From Nitrosomonas communis (lineage in GTDB: Bacteria > Pseudomonadota > Gammaproteobacteria > Burkholderiales > Nitrosomonadaceae), in the NCBI RefSeq assembly GCF_900114745.1, contig NZ_FOUB01000012.1, positions 1 to 64,000 on the forward strand: a stretch of 64,000 nucleotides of DNA, read 5' to 3'. The number at the start of each line of letters is the position of its first letter. Position 1 is the stretch's first letter. This document shows, one piece after another, positions 10,941-19,722 of the stretch. The notes beneath the pieces are model-generated. The model saw only the letters and a program-made list of their open reading frames with translations. It had not been told where the DNA came from and ran no database searches. The position numbers and the translations under genes were made by a program.

Positions 10941-12344
10941 ATGCAACTCACCTTTCTAGGCGGCGTCGGTGAAGTTACTGGTTCAAGCTATTTAATCGAA
11001 ACAACTCGTACACGCTTTCTTATTGATTTTGGTATGTTCCAGGGAGGGCGTGAGGCAGATCGCAAGAATAGAGCTGCTTTCAATTTTGATCCAGAACAGA
11101 TTGATTTTGTTTTGCTCACCCATGCTCACATTGATCACTCCGGCCTTCTGCCACGCATCAGTTCTTGGGGATTCAGAGGTCCAGTCTTTGCTACTGAAGC
11201 GACTGTCGACTTGCTTAAAGTCATGCTCAAAGATAGTGCCTATATTCAGGAAAAAGAGGTTGAATGGCACAACAAAGCAAAACGACGCAAGCGCCAACTC
11301 TCCGGTCACGAGAAAGCCCCGCTTTATACGGTAGCGCAGGCAGAAGCTTTCCTTAGAAAATTGCGTGATGTGAGCTATGATGCCGTCATTTCTCCCCACC
11401 CAACAGTACGCTGCAGATTCCGTGATGCAGGCCATATATTGGGTTCTGCCATTATTGAGCTATGGGTAGAATCCGGTAGAAAACAGAAGAAGCTGGTATT
11501 TTCGGGTGATCTTGGGCAACCTGGCCATCCTATCGTGCGCGATCCAACGCCCATTCAGCAGACCGATATCCTGCTGATAGAATCAACCTATGGTAATCGC
11601 CTTCACAGAACTATGCCGGACGCCATTGATGAGCTGGTGCATGCCATTAATGACACACTGCACCGCAAAGGCGGCAATATCATCGTGCCTGCTTTTGCTG
11701 TAGGACGCACACAGGAATTACTCTTTCTACTAGTGGATCTCCACCGTCAAGGCAGTTTAGGAGAAATGGATATCTATGTAGACTCCCCCATGGCACTTGC
11801 AGCCACAGATATTACTCTTCAACATATCCATTTACTTGACAAAGAAGCAACCGAAACACTGCAGTGGTTCAACAATAGTGGCCATAAATTAAAGATAAAT
11901 TTCGTCCAAGAGGTTGAAGATTCGATCATACTCAACACAATACAGCAAGGTGCCATCATCATTTCAGCTAGTGGCATGTGTGAAGCAGGACGTATCAAAT
12001 ATCATCTCAAATATAATCTACCCAGATCTGAATGCACCATACTCATCACGGGTTTTCAGGCAGCGGGAACACTGGGGCGAAGATTGGTTGACGGTGTAAA
12101 GCAAATACGTATCTTCAATGAGGAAATACCTGTCCGCGCGAACATCTATACGATTGGAGGTCTTTCTGCGCACGCGGATCAGGCAGGCTTACTACATTGG
12201 TTGGAAAATTTCAGCAGCGTGCCAGAAAGAACCTTTATCGTTCATGGTGAACCGAGCAATGCTGCTGCTTTGGCGAAGGCTATCGAACAAAAGCTGAAGT
12301 GGCACGCCACCGTGCCAGAACGATTCACCTCAATTTTACTTTAG
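10941..12344 (+). CDS. MBL-fold beta-CASP RNA exonuclease/endonuclease
   Basis: Metallo-beta-lactamase-fold nuclease of the RNA-processing type. The 467-residue protein has LTHAHIDHSG (metal ligands in 61-66), GDLGQPGHPI and a beta-CASP domain (IVPAFAVGRTQELL onward), and ends with the RMMBL-like motif IGGLSAHADQ. The start at 10941 is preferred because AGGAAG lies at a proper distance; an open frame extends back over the bioA stop. It follows bioA by 26 bp and is probably co-transcribed. The RNA substrate is not predictable from sequence. Confidence 0.88.
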   Translation: MQLTFLGGVGEVTGSSYLIETTRTRFLIDFGMFQGGREADRKNRAAFNFDPEQIDFVLLTHAHIDHSGLLPRISSWGFRGPVFATEATVDLLKVMLKDSAYIQEKEVEWHNKAKRRKRQLSGHEKAPLYTVAQAEAFLRKLRDVSYDAVISPHPTVRCRFRDAGHILGSAIIELWVESGRKQKKLVFSGDLGQPGHPIVRDPTPIQQTDILLIESTYGNRLHRTMPDAIDELVHAINDTLHRKGGNIIVPAFAVGRTQELLFLLVDLHRQGSLGEMDIYVDSPMALAATDITLQHIHLLDKEATETLQWFNNSGHKLKINFVQEVEDSIILNTIQQGAIIISASGMCEAGRIKYHLKYNLPRSECTILITGFQAAGTLGRRLVDGVKQIRIFNEEIPVRANIYTIGGLSAHADQAGLLHWLENFSSVPERTFIVHGEPSNAAALAKAIEQKLKWHATVPERFTSILL

Positions 12345-12581
12345 AACCTTGAGCTAAAATGCCCCATTCCAGGAAATATCGAACTGCCAATGGAATATCA
12401 ACCATACACTCATGAAGCCAAAGGGTCAAGCGATGCCGCACTCTCGAAGCGTTAGTAAAATGCTTAGGTCGACCACTGCTCTCTAACCAAGCGCCATTTT
12501 GATAATATTTCCTTCATTTTTTCGCTTCCAAAGGTTATTTGGTACAGAAAGCAGTCTGGACGCAAAGCATCAGACTGAACG

Positions 12582-13031
12582 TTAAGGCGGACTACTGTGC
12601 GCATATATGTCAGGGTTATGAATCTCCAAGAACCATTCTGGTTTTTGCAATGCGACAAAACCATTTTGTTCATACAGCCCGTGTGCGTCTAGCGTTGCCA
12701 GCATCCAACGGCGTAGCCCCTGCAACTCCGGATGTTGAAGAATACAAGAAATCAGCCACTTGCCGAGGCCACGTCCTCTATAATCTGTCACAACAAACAC
12801 GTCAGCTAAATAGGCAAACGTAGCGTAATCCGTAATGGCACGAGCAAAACCGATCTGTTTCCCATCGTGATACAAGCCGAAGCAAAGCGAATGATTGACT
12901 GATTTTTCTACGATCGATCTAGGGATATGCTTTGCCCAGTAAGATGCTTTGCATAAAAAATCATGGACCATTTCTATGTCCAGATCTTCTCGATTATCCG
13001 TCACGGTGAATTCATTTTGCTGCCATTTCAT
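12582..13031 (-). CDS. GNAT-family N-acetyltransferase
   Basis: The 149-residue protein has the acetyl-CoA-binding motif of the GNAT fold, VVTDYRGRGLGKWLI (R-x-x-G-x-G/A), after a YLADVFV strand, and the C-terminal HGLYEQNGF seen in many GNAT enzymes. The acceptor substrate is unknown. It follows nnrS by 18 bp on the same strand and is probably transcribed with it. The start at 13031 gives a complete N-terminal domain. Confidence 0.88.
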   Translation of the reverse strand: MKWQQNEFTVTDNREDLDIEMVHDFLCKASYWAKHIPRSIVEKSVNHSLCFGLYHDGKQIGFARAITDYATFAYLADVFVVTDYRGRGLGKWLISCILQHPELQGLRRWMLATLDAHGLYEQNGFVALQKPEWFLEIHNPDIYAHSSPP

Positions 13032-13049
13032 TGATTCTTCTCTCTTTAA

Positions 13050-14288
13050 TTAACCAAGTTTGCCATCTACCCTTGGCCGCCAATAGACAGGTGCAAAGCG
13101 TGCTGCCCATAGCATAAAACAAATAAGCCATACCGCTGCTGCAAATAGATAAAACACCGGCGCAAGCGCGGAAGCAGCCGGCATGATGTCAGGCATTATT
13201 CTAAACAAGGTAGTGATCTGAAAACCAAGAAAAAGCAGCCAGGTAAAATGATCCAACACCAGTGGGCGACCTGAGTGCCCTAACGTCACACGAGAAGCCA
13301 TACCCAACACCATACTGGCAAAATAACCAATCACCAGCGCATGAAGGGGTGCAAGTCCAAACCAGATGCGCTCTCCCACGTTCAACCACATCATCAGGCT
13401 CTGCGCTGCAAATAGCAACATCGCTACGGTCAGCCAGGCAAATGAGATATGCAGCACCGCCAACAGACTGACACTGAAGCTGCGCAACAATCCCCAGGCC
13501 CATGACAAGTAGAGTGCACACCCAGCCAATGGCAGATCCACGCACCATACATATTGCGGCATCCCCATGAGCTGCAATAAGCCATGACCCGCTGTGCAAA
13601 CAAGCATCAACCAGAGTAATGCATAGGGTCTGACGATCACATAGTTTTCCAGCACCCGGCTAGAGAAAAATGGAATCATGCGGTGCGAAACAGTTAACAG
13701 GATCGGCAACAGGAAAAACCAGATGCCTGCCTGGCGCGAAAAATCAAGAAAGAATGAATGATCAGTCAGAAGCCATACAAGATAAGCAACCATACCCAGC
13801 CAGCCAAAGATCAATGCGACACTGGCCACTCGCGCATGGCGCTTATCTTGCGCTAGTGTCTGCAACAAGATCCGTAACAGCGCTATAATCGCAATCCCCC
13901 ATCCTGTCAGCATCGCTGCGATTCCGGTTACCAGTAGAGTTTTACTGATATACAAGCCAACGTAGAACAGAGCCACGCCCCCAGCCATGAAGATGCAAGT
14001 TGCCAGATAATAGCGCGGTTTGATTTTTTCCCCACTCATCCAATTTGGGAAGGTAGTAAACAAAAAACCAAAAATGAAGAAAGGAAAAAAACCATATACC
14101 ATCAAGAAAGCATGTGCCCAGATTGGCGCCATATTCAATATTGGTGCATTGCCAATAACACCATAGCGCCCCATCAGATCAAGCATCCACCATAAGAGGG
14201 TAAGTACGCCCTGCAATGCACCTACCAAAAATAAGCTGCGGTGAGGTGCTGCAGACAAATAATGCCAAATAGTTGCTTGTTTATTCAT
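13050..14288 (-). CDS. nnrS: NnrS family membrane protein
   Basis: NnrS proteins are multi-pass haem- and copper-containing membrane proteins tied to tolerance of nitric oxide in denitrifiers. The 412-residue protein is almost all transmembrane helix (about twelve segments) and has the family features GALQGVLTLLWW near the N-terminus, a histidine-bearing HAFLMVYGFFPFFIFGFLFT segment and LHALVIGYFASMVLGMASRV near the end. I saw no clear FNR/NNR-type site (TTGAT-N4-ATCAA) in the divergent region 14289-14440. Its presence fits an organism that makes NO, such as an ammonia oxidiser. Confidence 0.9.
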   Translation of the reverse strand: MNKQATIWHYLSAAPHRSLFLVGALQGVLTLLWWMLDLMGRYGVIGNAPILNMAPIWAHAFLMVYGFFPFFIFGFLFTTFPNWMSGEKIKPRYYLATCIFMAGGVALFYVGLYISKTLLVTGIAAMLTGWGIAIIALLRILLQTLAQDKRHARVASVALIFGWLGMVAYLVWLLTDHSFFLDFSRQAGIWFFLLPILLTVSHRMIPFFSSRVLENYVIVRPYALLWLMLVCTAGHGLLQLMGMPQYVWCVDLPLAGCALYLSWAWGLLRSFSVSLLAVLHISFAWLTVAMLLFAAQSLMMWLNVGERIWFGLAPLHALVIGYFASMVLGMASRVTLGHSGRPLVLDHFTWLLFLGFQITTLFRIMPDIMPAASALAPVFYLFAAAVWLICFMLWAARFAPVYWRPRVDGKLG

Positions 14289-14440
14289 ATATTTTCCTTG
14301 TCATTTAATTTAATCTCTGTTTTTCTATAGATGAATAACCTTTAAGGTATATCAGCCTTTCTCTCTTATCGTTTTTATCATGCTACATATTTGCTATGAT
14401 GTGCTCATTATTTGTATAAAGACGCTATTTACCCTATTTA

Positions 14441-15295
14441 ATGCTCAACATTGATTTGCATTGCCACTCCACAGTTTCAGATGGCCTTTTGACGCCTGCT
14501 CGCTTGGTAGAGCATGCAGTTTTACGGGGCGTCAACGTACTCGCGTTAACTGATCATGATGACGTAACAGGGCTGGCGGAAGCTCGCATTGCAGCGCGTG
14601 GAAAAAATATCATACTTATTAACGGCGTGGAAATCTCTGTCACGTGGCAAAATAGAACCTTACATATTATTGGCCTCAGAATCGATCCCGAATACCCTCC
14701 ATTGGTGCAAGGTTTGACATCGATCCGGGCAGGACGAGAAGAGCGTGCGCGTAACATTGCTATTCAACTGGAGCGTTGTGGCATTCATGGCAGTCTCGAA
14801 GGAGCCCATACTTATGCCGGCGGACGATTGATTGGTCGTACCCATTTTGCACGCTTTCTTGTGGAAAAAGGATATGCTAAAGATGTTCGATCAGTATTCA
14901 AGAAATATCTGGTGAAGGGTAAACCAGGTTATGTCCCTCATCAGTGGGCAACCTTAAATGACGCAATCAGCTGGATACGCGGTAGTGGTGGCCAGGCAGT
15001 CATCGCCCACCCAGCGCGCTATCAGTTAGGTAAGAACGTTCTCGATGCTTTGTTACACGAATTTCGTGACCTTGGTGGGATAGGTTTGGAAATTATCTCA
15101 CCCAGCCATACATCCGATCAGATAAAACTGTTTGCACATCATGCCCAACAGATGAATTTATTGGCTTCATGTGGTTCTGATTATCATGGACCAGGCGAAA
15201 GCTATTTTGATCTTGGCCAATTACCGCCATTACCAGTTGGATGTATCCCCATCTGGCACGATTGGAATATTGAGCAAGAAATAAATCGTCATTGA
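14441..15295 (+). CDS. PHP-domain phosphoesterase (YciV/TrpH type, RNase AM-like)
   Basis: Metal-dependent phosphoesterase of the PHP superfamily; the enterobacterial homologue (YciV, also called RNase AM) trims 5' ends of rRNAs and acts on 3',5'-nucleoside bisphosphates. The 284-residue protein has the metal motifs DLHCHSTVSDG, ALTDHDDVTG, the mid-protein HPARY and the C-terminal CGSDYHGP. It starts a plus-strand run with the YciO and M50 genes, the same neighbourhood seen around yciV in other proteobacteria. Confidence 0.9.
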   Translation: MLNIDLHCHSTVSDGLLTPARLVEHAVLRGVNVLALTDHDDVTGLAEARIAARGKNIILINGVEISVTWQNRTLHIIGLRIDPEYPPLVQGLTSIRAGREERARNIAIQLERCGIHGSLEGAHTYAGGRLIGRTHFARFLVEKGYAKDVRSVFKKYLVKGKPGYVPHQWATLNDAISWIRGSGGQAVIAHPARYQLGKNVLDALLHEFRDLGGIGLEIISPSHTSDQIKLFAHHAQQMNLLASCGSDYHGPGESYFDLGQLPPLPVGCIPIWHDWNIEQEINRH

Positions 15296-15367
15296 GTAAC
15301 CGAACTAAGCTTGCACTACATTACAATAAAGCATCAAAAGAACAAACGAATTGGATCTCACTAAATC

Positions 15368-16000
15368 ATGGCACAATTTTTCTCTATTCATCCACAAAAT
15401 CCTCAACCAAGATTGTTACGACAAGCTGTTACGATTCTGCGTGATGGTGGTATCATCGCTTATCCAACAGACTCGTGCTATGCACTCGGCTGTCAGATCG
15501 GTAACAAGGATGCCATGGGACGTATACGCGCCATAAGGCAAGTTGATGAGCATCATCATTTCACACTAATCTGCCGGGATCTGGCTGAAATTTCGAACTA
15601 CGCCAAAGTAGACAATATCCAATACCGCTTACTCAAGGCGAGTACACCGGGTAGTTACACCTTCATACTTAAAGCCAGTCGTGAAGTACCCCGCCGCTTG
15701 CAACATCCCAAACGTCACACCATCGGCTTGCGTATTCCGGAGCATCCAGTAGCCCACGGTCTGCTGGCAGAATTGGATGAGCCGTTGTTGAGCTCCACTC
15801 TGATCTTGCCTGGGGATGAGCTACCGCTAAATGATGCCGAGGAAATCCGGCAACGCCTGCAACATCAGGTAGAATTGGTGATTGATGCTGGCTCTTGTGG
15901 TGTAGAGATGACCACCGTCATTGACTTAACCAGTGATACGCCTGAAATAATTCGCACAGGGAAGGGCAGCCTCGCACCATTTGGGATAGCACATGGATAA
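15368..16000 (+). CDS. YciO/Sua5 family threonylcarbamoyl-AMP synthase-like protein
   Basis: The 210-residue protein has the YrdC/Sua5 fold (IAYPTDSCYALGC, FTLICRDL, STPGSYTFIL, LRIPEHPVA). Sua5/TsaC proteins make threonylcarbamoyl-AMP for the t6A modification of ANN-decoding tRNAs; the YciO branch, which this resembles in length and context, has a less certain role. It follows the PHP gene by 72 bp and overlaps the next gene by 8 bp, so translation of the two is probably coupled. Confidence 0.9.
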   Translation: MAQFFSIHPQNPQPRLLRQAVTILRDGGIIAYPTDSCYALGCQIGNKDAMGRIRAIRQVDEHHHFTLICRDLAEISNYAKVDNIQYRLLKASTPGSYTFILKASREVPRRLQHPKRHTIGLRIPEHPVAHGLLAELDEPLLSSTLILPGDELPLNDAEEIRQRLQHQVELVIDAGSCGVEMTTVIDLTSDTPEIIRTGKGSLAPFGIAHG

Positions 16001-16667
16001 CTTAGATAGTATCATACTAGGGATCGCCATTTACGCACTTCCCGTCATTTTTGCTATTACCTTACATGAAGCGGCGCATGGTTATGTTGCCAAGCACTAT
16101 GGTGATTTGACCGCGTACATGGAAGGACGTATCACACTCAATCCAATTAAGCATATCGATCCGATGGGAACCATTATTGTGCCACTGACGCTATTCATCA
16201 TCAGCAAAGTGACTATGGGCACAGGCTTTCTGTTTGGCTGGGCCAAACCGGTACCCGTTAATTTCAGCCAGTTACGGCACCCTAAGCGCGACATGCTGTG
16301 GGTGGCAGCAGCGGGACCCGGCGCCAATCTTTTCATGGCTTGTTGCTGGGCGTTGACCATCAAGCTTGGATTGGCTTTCCCAGAAAACATTTATGCCAAA
16401 CCAATGATTCTGATGGGTATGGCTGGGATCGAAATCAACCTCGTTCTGATGGTATTGAATCTCTTACCCATACCACCGCTGGATGGTGGACGTATGGCTG
16501 TCAGTTTGCTGCCGCATCGTCTTGCTTACCAATTCTCGAAGATTGAGCCTTATGGCTTTATGGTTCTATTGTTATTGTTGATGACTGGCCTATTAGGTGC
16601 AATCATCTTGCCATTTATTATCCTTATGAAGCAGCTCATTGTTTCAGTATTTGGATTGTATATCTGA
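15993..16667 (+). CDS. Site-2 protease family (M50) membrane metallopeptidase
   Basis: A membrane-embedded zinc protease homologue of 224 residues. The zinc motif HEAAH (His25, Glu26, His29) lies in the first membrane segment and the second motif NLLPIPPLDGGR supplies the Asp ligand; four or five further membrane segments are predicted. There is no PDZ domain, so it belongs to the short group of site-2 proteases whose substrates are mostly unknown. It overlaps the yciO-type gene by 8 bp. Confidence 0.9.
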   Translation: MDNLDSIILGIAIYALPVIFAITLHEAAHGYVAKHYGDLTAYMEGRITLNPIKHIDPMGTIIVPLTLFIISKVTMGTGFLFGWAKPVPVNFSQLRHPKRDMLWVAAAGPGANLFMACCWALTIKLGLAFPENIYAKPMILMGMAGIEINLVLMVLNLLPIPPLDGGRMAVSLLPHRLAYQFSKIEPYGFMVLLLLLMTGLLGAIILPFIILMKQLIVSVFGLYI

Positions 16668-16770
16668 TCAGGCCATTTAAAGCCAAAAGGTTTGCCTTTT
16701 ACACATCAATAAAATGTAAATGCGCTCATTTTATCTCCGACTAACCTTGTATTAATTTAGGATTTGTAGC

Positions 16771-17973
16771 ATGTTTGCTGATCGCGTTTTATCGGGAATG
16801 CGCCCGACCGGTAATTTGCATTTAGGGCATTATCATGGTGTGTTGAAAAATTGGGTCACCTTGCAGCAGCAATACGAGTGTTTGTTTTTCGTGGCTGATT
16901 GGCATGCGTTGACTACTCACTACGACTCACCCGAATTAATCGAACAGCATACCTGGGACATGATTATTGACTGGCTGGCTGCTGGCGTCGATCCTGCGCA
17001 CGCAACCCTGTTCATTCAATCGAAGGTCCCCGCCCATGCCGAACTCTATCTGTTGCTTTCGATGATTACACCGTTAGGATGGCTGGAACGCGTCCCCACC
17101 TATAAAGACCAACAGGAAAAATTGACCGAAAAAGATTTGAGTACCTATGGCTTTCTGGGATATCCCCTCCTGCAAAGCGCAGATATTCTTATTTACCGTG
17201 CCAATTTGGTTCCTGTCGGTGAAGATCAGGCACCCCATCTCGAGTTTACCCGGGAAATCTCGCGTCGCTTCAATCATATTTTTGGTAAAGAACCTGGTTT
17301 TGAAGAAAAGGCAGAACTGGCCATCAAAAAGCTTGGCTCCAAAAAATCCAGGCTCTATAGCGAATTACGCACTCGCTTTCAGGAACAGGGCGATGAAGGT
17401 GCGTTGGAAGAAGCCAGATCCTTGCTGAATGAACAGCAAAATCTCAGTATGGGTGATCGGGAGCGCTTATTCGGCTACCTGGAAGGAGGCGGCAGAGTGA
17501 TCTTATCAGAGCCCCAGACCCTCCTTACGCAAGCATCGAGAATGCCGGGGCTGGACGGTCAGAAAATGTCCAAATCCTACAATAACACCATCAGTTTGCG
17601 CGAAGACGCTGACAGCATAGTCAAGAAAATCCGCACCATGCCAACTGATCCGGCTCGGATACGGCGCAGCGATCCCGGCGATCCAGCTAAGTGCCCAGTG
17701 TGGTCATTTCATACCGTTTATTCCAACGATGAGGTCAGGAATTGGGTGCAATGGGGCTGCAAAAGCGCGGGTATTGGCTGTTTGGAATGCAAACAACCCG
17801 TGATTGATGCTATTCTGGCTGAGCAGGCTCCTATTTGCGAACGGGCTAAAATGTATGAGGAAGATCCGGCACTGGTCAGGCATATTATTGAGGATGGTTG
17901 TGAAAAAGCAAGCAAACTTGCAGAAGATACCATGCGCGATGTCAGGGAAGTCATGGGGTTGAATAATTCTTAA
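16771..17973 (+). CDS. trpS: Tryptophanyl-tRNA synthetase
   Basis: Charges tRNA-Trp. The 400-residue protein has the class I signatures HLGH (in GNLHLGHYHG) and KMSKS (in GQKMSKSYNN). It is longer than the ~335-residue Escherichia coli enzyme because about 60 residues, rich in Lys, Arg and Glu (KKLGSKKSRL to SMGDRERLFG), are inserted before KMSKS; from memory long TrpS forms are common in betaproteobacteria. It lies 103 bp after the M50 gene and 272 bp before scpA. Confidence 0.96.
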   Translation: MFADRVLSGMRPTGNLHLGHYHGVLKNWVTLQQQYECLFFVADWHALTTHYDSPELIEQHTWDMIIDWLAAGVDPAHATLFIQSKVPAHAELYLLLSMITPLGWLERVPTYKDQQEKLTEKDLSTYGFLGYPLLQSADILIYRANLVPVGEDQAPHLEFTREISRRFNHIFGKEPGFEEKAELAIKKLGSKKSRLYSELRTRFQEQGDEGALEEARSLLNEQQNLSMGDRERLFGYLEGGGRVILSEPQTLLTQASRMPGLDGQKMSKSYNNTISLREDADSIVKKIRTMPTDPARIRRSDPGDPAKCPVWSFHTVYSNDEVRNWVQWGCKSAGIGCLECKQPVIDAILAEQAPICERAKMYEEDPALVRHIIEDGCEKASKLAEDTMRDVREVMGLNNS

Positions 17974-17982
17974 GGAAGGCCT

Positions 17983-18007
17983 GAAGAAATGCACCTTTCA
18001 TTTCTTC
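17983..18007. terminator. Hairpin after trpS, possible terminator
   Basis: GAAGAAATG (17983-17991) and CATTTCTTC (17999-18007) form a perfect 9-bp stem around a 7-base loop, 9 bp beyond the trpS stop. No U-tract follows, so it may act as a Rho-assisted or mRNA-stabilising hairpin instead of an intrinsic terminator. Confidence 0.45.
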
Positions 18008-18245
18008 CAAGCAGAGAGGATGTGAAGCAATTGCAGCGAGCAGCTCAAACGCAAGGTGGACGGAATGCAAAAACGAGAAAACGAACGGAGTGAGTTTCGC
18101 TAAAACGAGCTTGTGAGTTTTGGCGCAGCCACAATCAGGTAGATAGGCCTGGGTCGAATATCGCTCAGCACAGCGATTGGTGCGAACAGTAGATTTATTA
18201 GCGAAACTTTGCTTTCACAACCTCTGAAAAAACTTATCTCCGCTC

Positions 18246-19055
18246 ATGAACATATTGAACGATACGGATAATAAGCATCCCATTGCCAAGGTTTGCGGCC
18301 AGCCGTTATTGGAAATACCGCGCGATCTTTATATTCCACCCGAGGCGCTGGAAGTCTTTCTCGATACGTTTGAAGGGCCGCTTGATTTATTGCTCTATCT
18401 CATTCGCAAACACAATCTCGATATCCTCGATATCCCGATGGCAGAGCTGACCCAGCAGTATATGGCTTATGTGCAAATGATGCGCGCCGATCAATTCGAG
18501 CTGGCAGCAGAATACCTGCTCATGACCGCACTGCTGATCGAGATCAAGTCGCGCATGTTGCTGCCATCCCCTGTCACAGAAATCGAAGAGGAAGCTGATC
18601 CACGCGCTGAACTGGTGCGCCGTCTGCTGGAATACGAGCAGATGAAAAAGGCCGCCATGCGCCTTGATGAATTACCGCAAGCTAATCGCGATTTCGCGCT
18701 TGTACAAGTATCGATCGATCAGGTGGCGGCCAGACCGCTCCCTCATGTCAACGCAGATGATTTACGCCATGCTTGGCTCACGCTGCTCGAACGCGCCAAA
18801 GTCAACCGCCATCATCATATCAGCCAGGAACAAATTTCAGTGCGTGCCTGCATGAGCCAAATCCTGCGCACGTTACAGGGCGGCAAGGTAATGCGCTTTG
18901 ATGAATTATTCAGTCAAACGGCCAGTGTCATGGAAATCATCGCCCATTTTATTGCCCTGCTGGAGCTTGCCAAGGAAACGCTGGTCGCCATCGAACAACC
19001 TGAGAGTTTTGCAACGATCTATGTCAAATCAACCCAACCCACTGCTACCCTCTGA
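18246..19055 (+). CDS. scpA: Segregation and condensation protein A
   Basis: Kleisin-like bridge of the SMC-ScpAB complex that compacts and segregates the chromosome. The 269-residue protein has the family segment [19 protein letters not shown] (about 43-61), QYMAYV and [20 protein letters not shown], and a C-terminal winged-helix-like part. It overlaps scpB by 35 bp. The smc gene is not in this window. Confidence 0.93.
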   Translation: MNILNDTDNKHPIAKVCGQPLLEIPRDLYIPPEALEVFLDTFEGPLDLLLYLIRKHNLDILDIPMAELTQQYMAYVQMMRADQFELAAEYLLMTALLIEIKSRMLLPSPVTEIEEEADPRAELVRRLLEYEQMKKAAMRLDELPQANRDFALVQVSIDQVAARPLPHVNADDLRHAWLTLLERAKVNRHHHISQEQISVRACMSQILRTLQGGKVMRFDELFSQTASVMEIIAHFIALLELAKETLVAIEQPESFATIYVKSTQPTATL

Positions 19056-19722
19056 AATACTCATCCCCTTCAGCGAGCCTGACATCAGCAAAATCCTGGA
19101 AACAGCCCTGCTGACCACACAGGAACCCCTCGCCCTGGCAGAATTGAAACAACTGTTCGAGGGCGAAGTTAGCAGCAAACTGCTGCAAGCGTCACTCGAA
19201 AAACTACGCGAAAAGTGGCGTGACAGCGGCATCGAACTAGCTCAGGTCGCCGGTGGCTGGCACTTTCGCAGCAAACCGGAAATGCAGATCTTTCTCGACC
19301 GGCTCAATCCGCAGAAACCACCGCGCTATTCGCGCGCGGTACAGGAAACCTTGGCGATCATCGCCTACCGCCAACCCGTGACCCGTGGCGATATTGAAGA
19401 GATCCGCGGTGTAGCGGTATCCAGCAACATCCTGAAAACACTGGAAACACGTGGCTGGATCGAAGCCGTCGGCCAACGCAATGTGCCCGGCAGACCTTCT
19501 CTCTATGCCACCACACAAAGCTTTCTCAATGACCTTAACCTGCAATCGCTTGAGCAACTGCCGCCATTGGATGAGCTGGCAGCACTCACTGAATTGACTG
19601 AACAGCCCGAGCCCCAGGATCAGGGTCAGGAGCCGGCTACCGATTCAGAAATGACGGAAAAGTTGGAGTCCGAGCAAGCAGAATCACCTCAGGACATCAC
19701 ACCTGCGCCATCAGCGCATTAA
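19021..19722 (+). CDS. scpB: Segregation and condensation protein B
   Basis: Partner of ScpA with two winged-helix domains. The start ATG 19021 (protein MSNQPNP) is inside scpA; the frame is open further upstream but only from here does the family sequence begin. The 233-residue protein contains [27 protein letters not shown], split here as [13 protein letters not shown] and [14 protein letters not shown], and GRPSLYATT. The last ~50 residues are Glu/Pro/Gln-rich and poorly conserved. Its 3' end overlaps the convergent hsdS remnant by 26 bp. Confidence 0.93.
   Translation: MSNQPNPLLPSEILIPFSEPDISKILETALLTTQEPLALAELKQLFEGEVSSKLLQASLEKLREKWRDSGIELAQVAGGWHFRSKPEMQIFLDRLNPQKPPRYSRAVQETLAIIAYRQPVTRGDIEEIRGVAVSSNILKTLETRGWIEAVGQRNVPGRPSLYATTQSFLNDLNLQSLEQLPPLDELAALTELTEQPEPQDQGQEPATDSEMTEKLESEQAESPQDITPAPSAH

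Noticed and set aside
12345..12581. Possible short peptide gene (about 22-30 codons ending near 12453) between the beta-CASP gene and the GNAT gene
   Set aside because: No ribosome-binding site and no recognisable product; the interval is more simply read as a converging-gene spacer.
14289..14440. FNR/NNR-type operator for nnrS
   Set aside because: No TTGAT-N4-ATCAA or close variant was found in the intergenic region.
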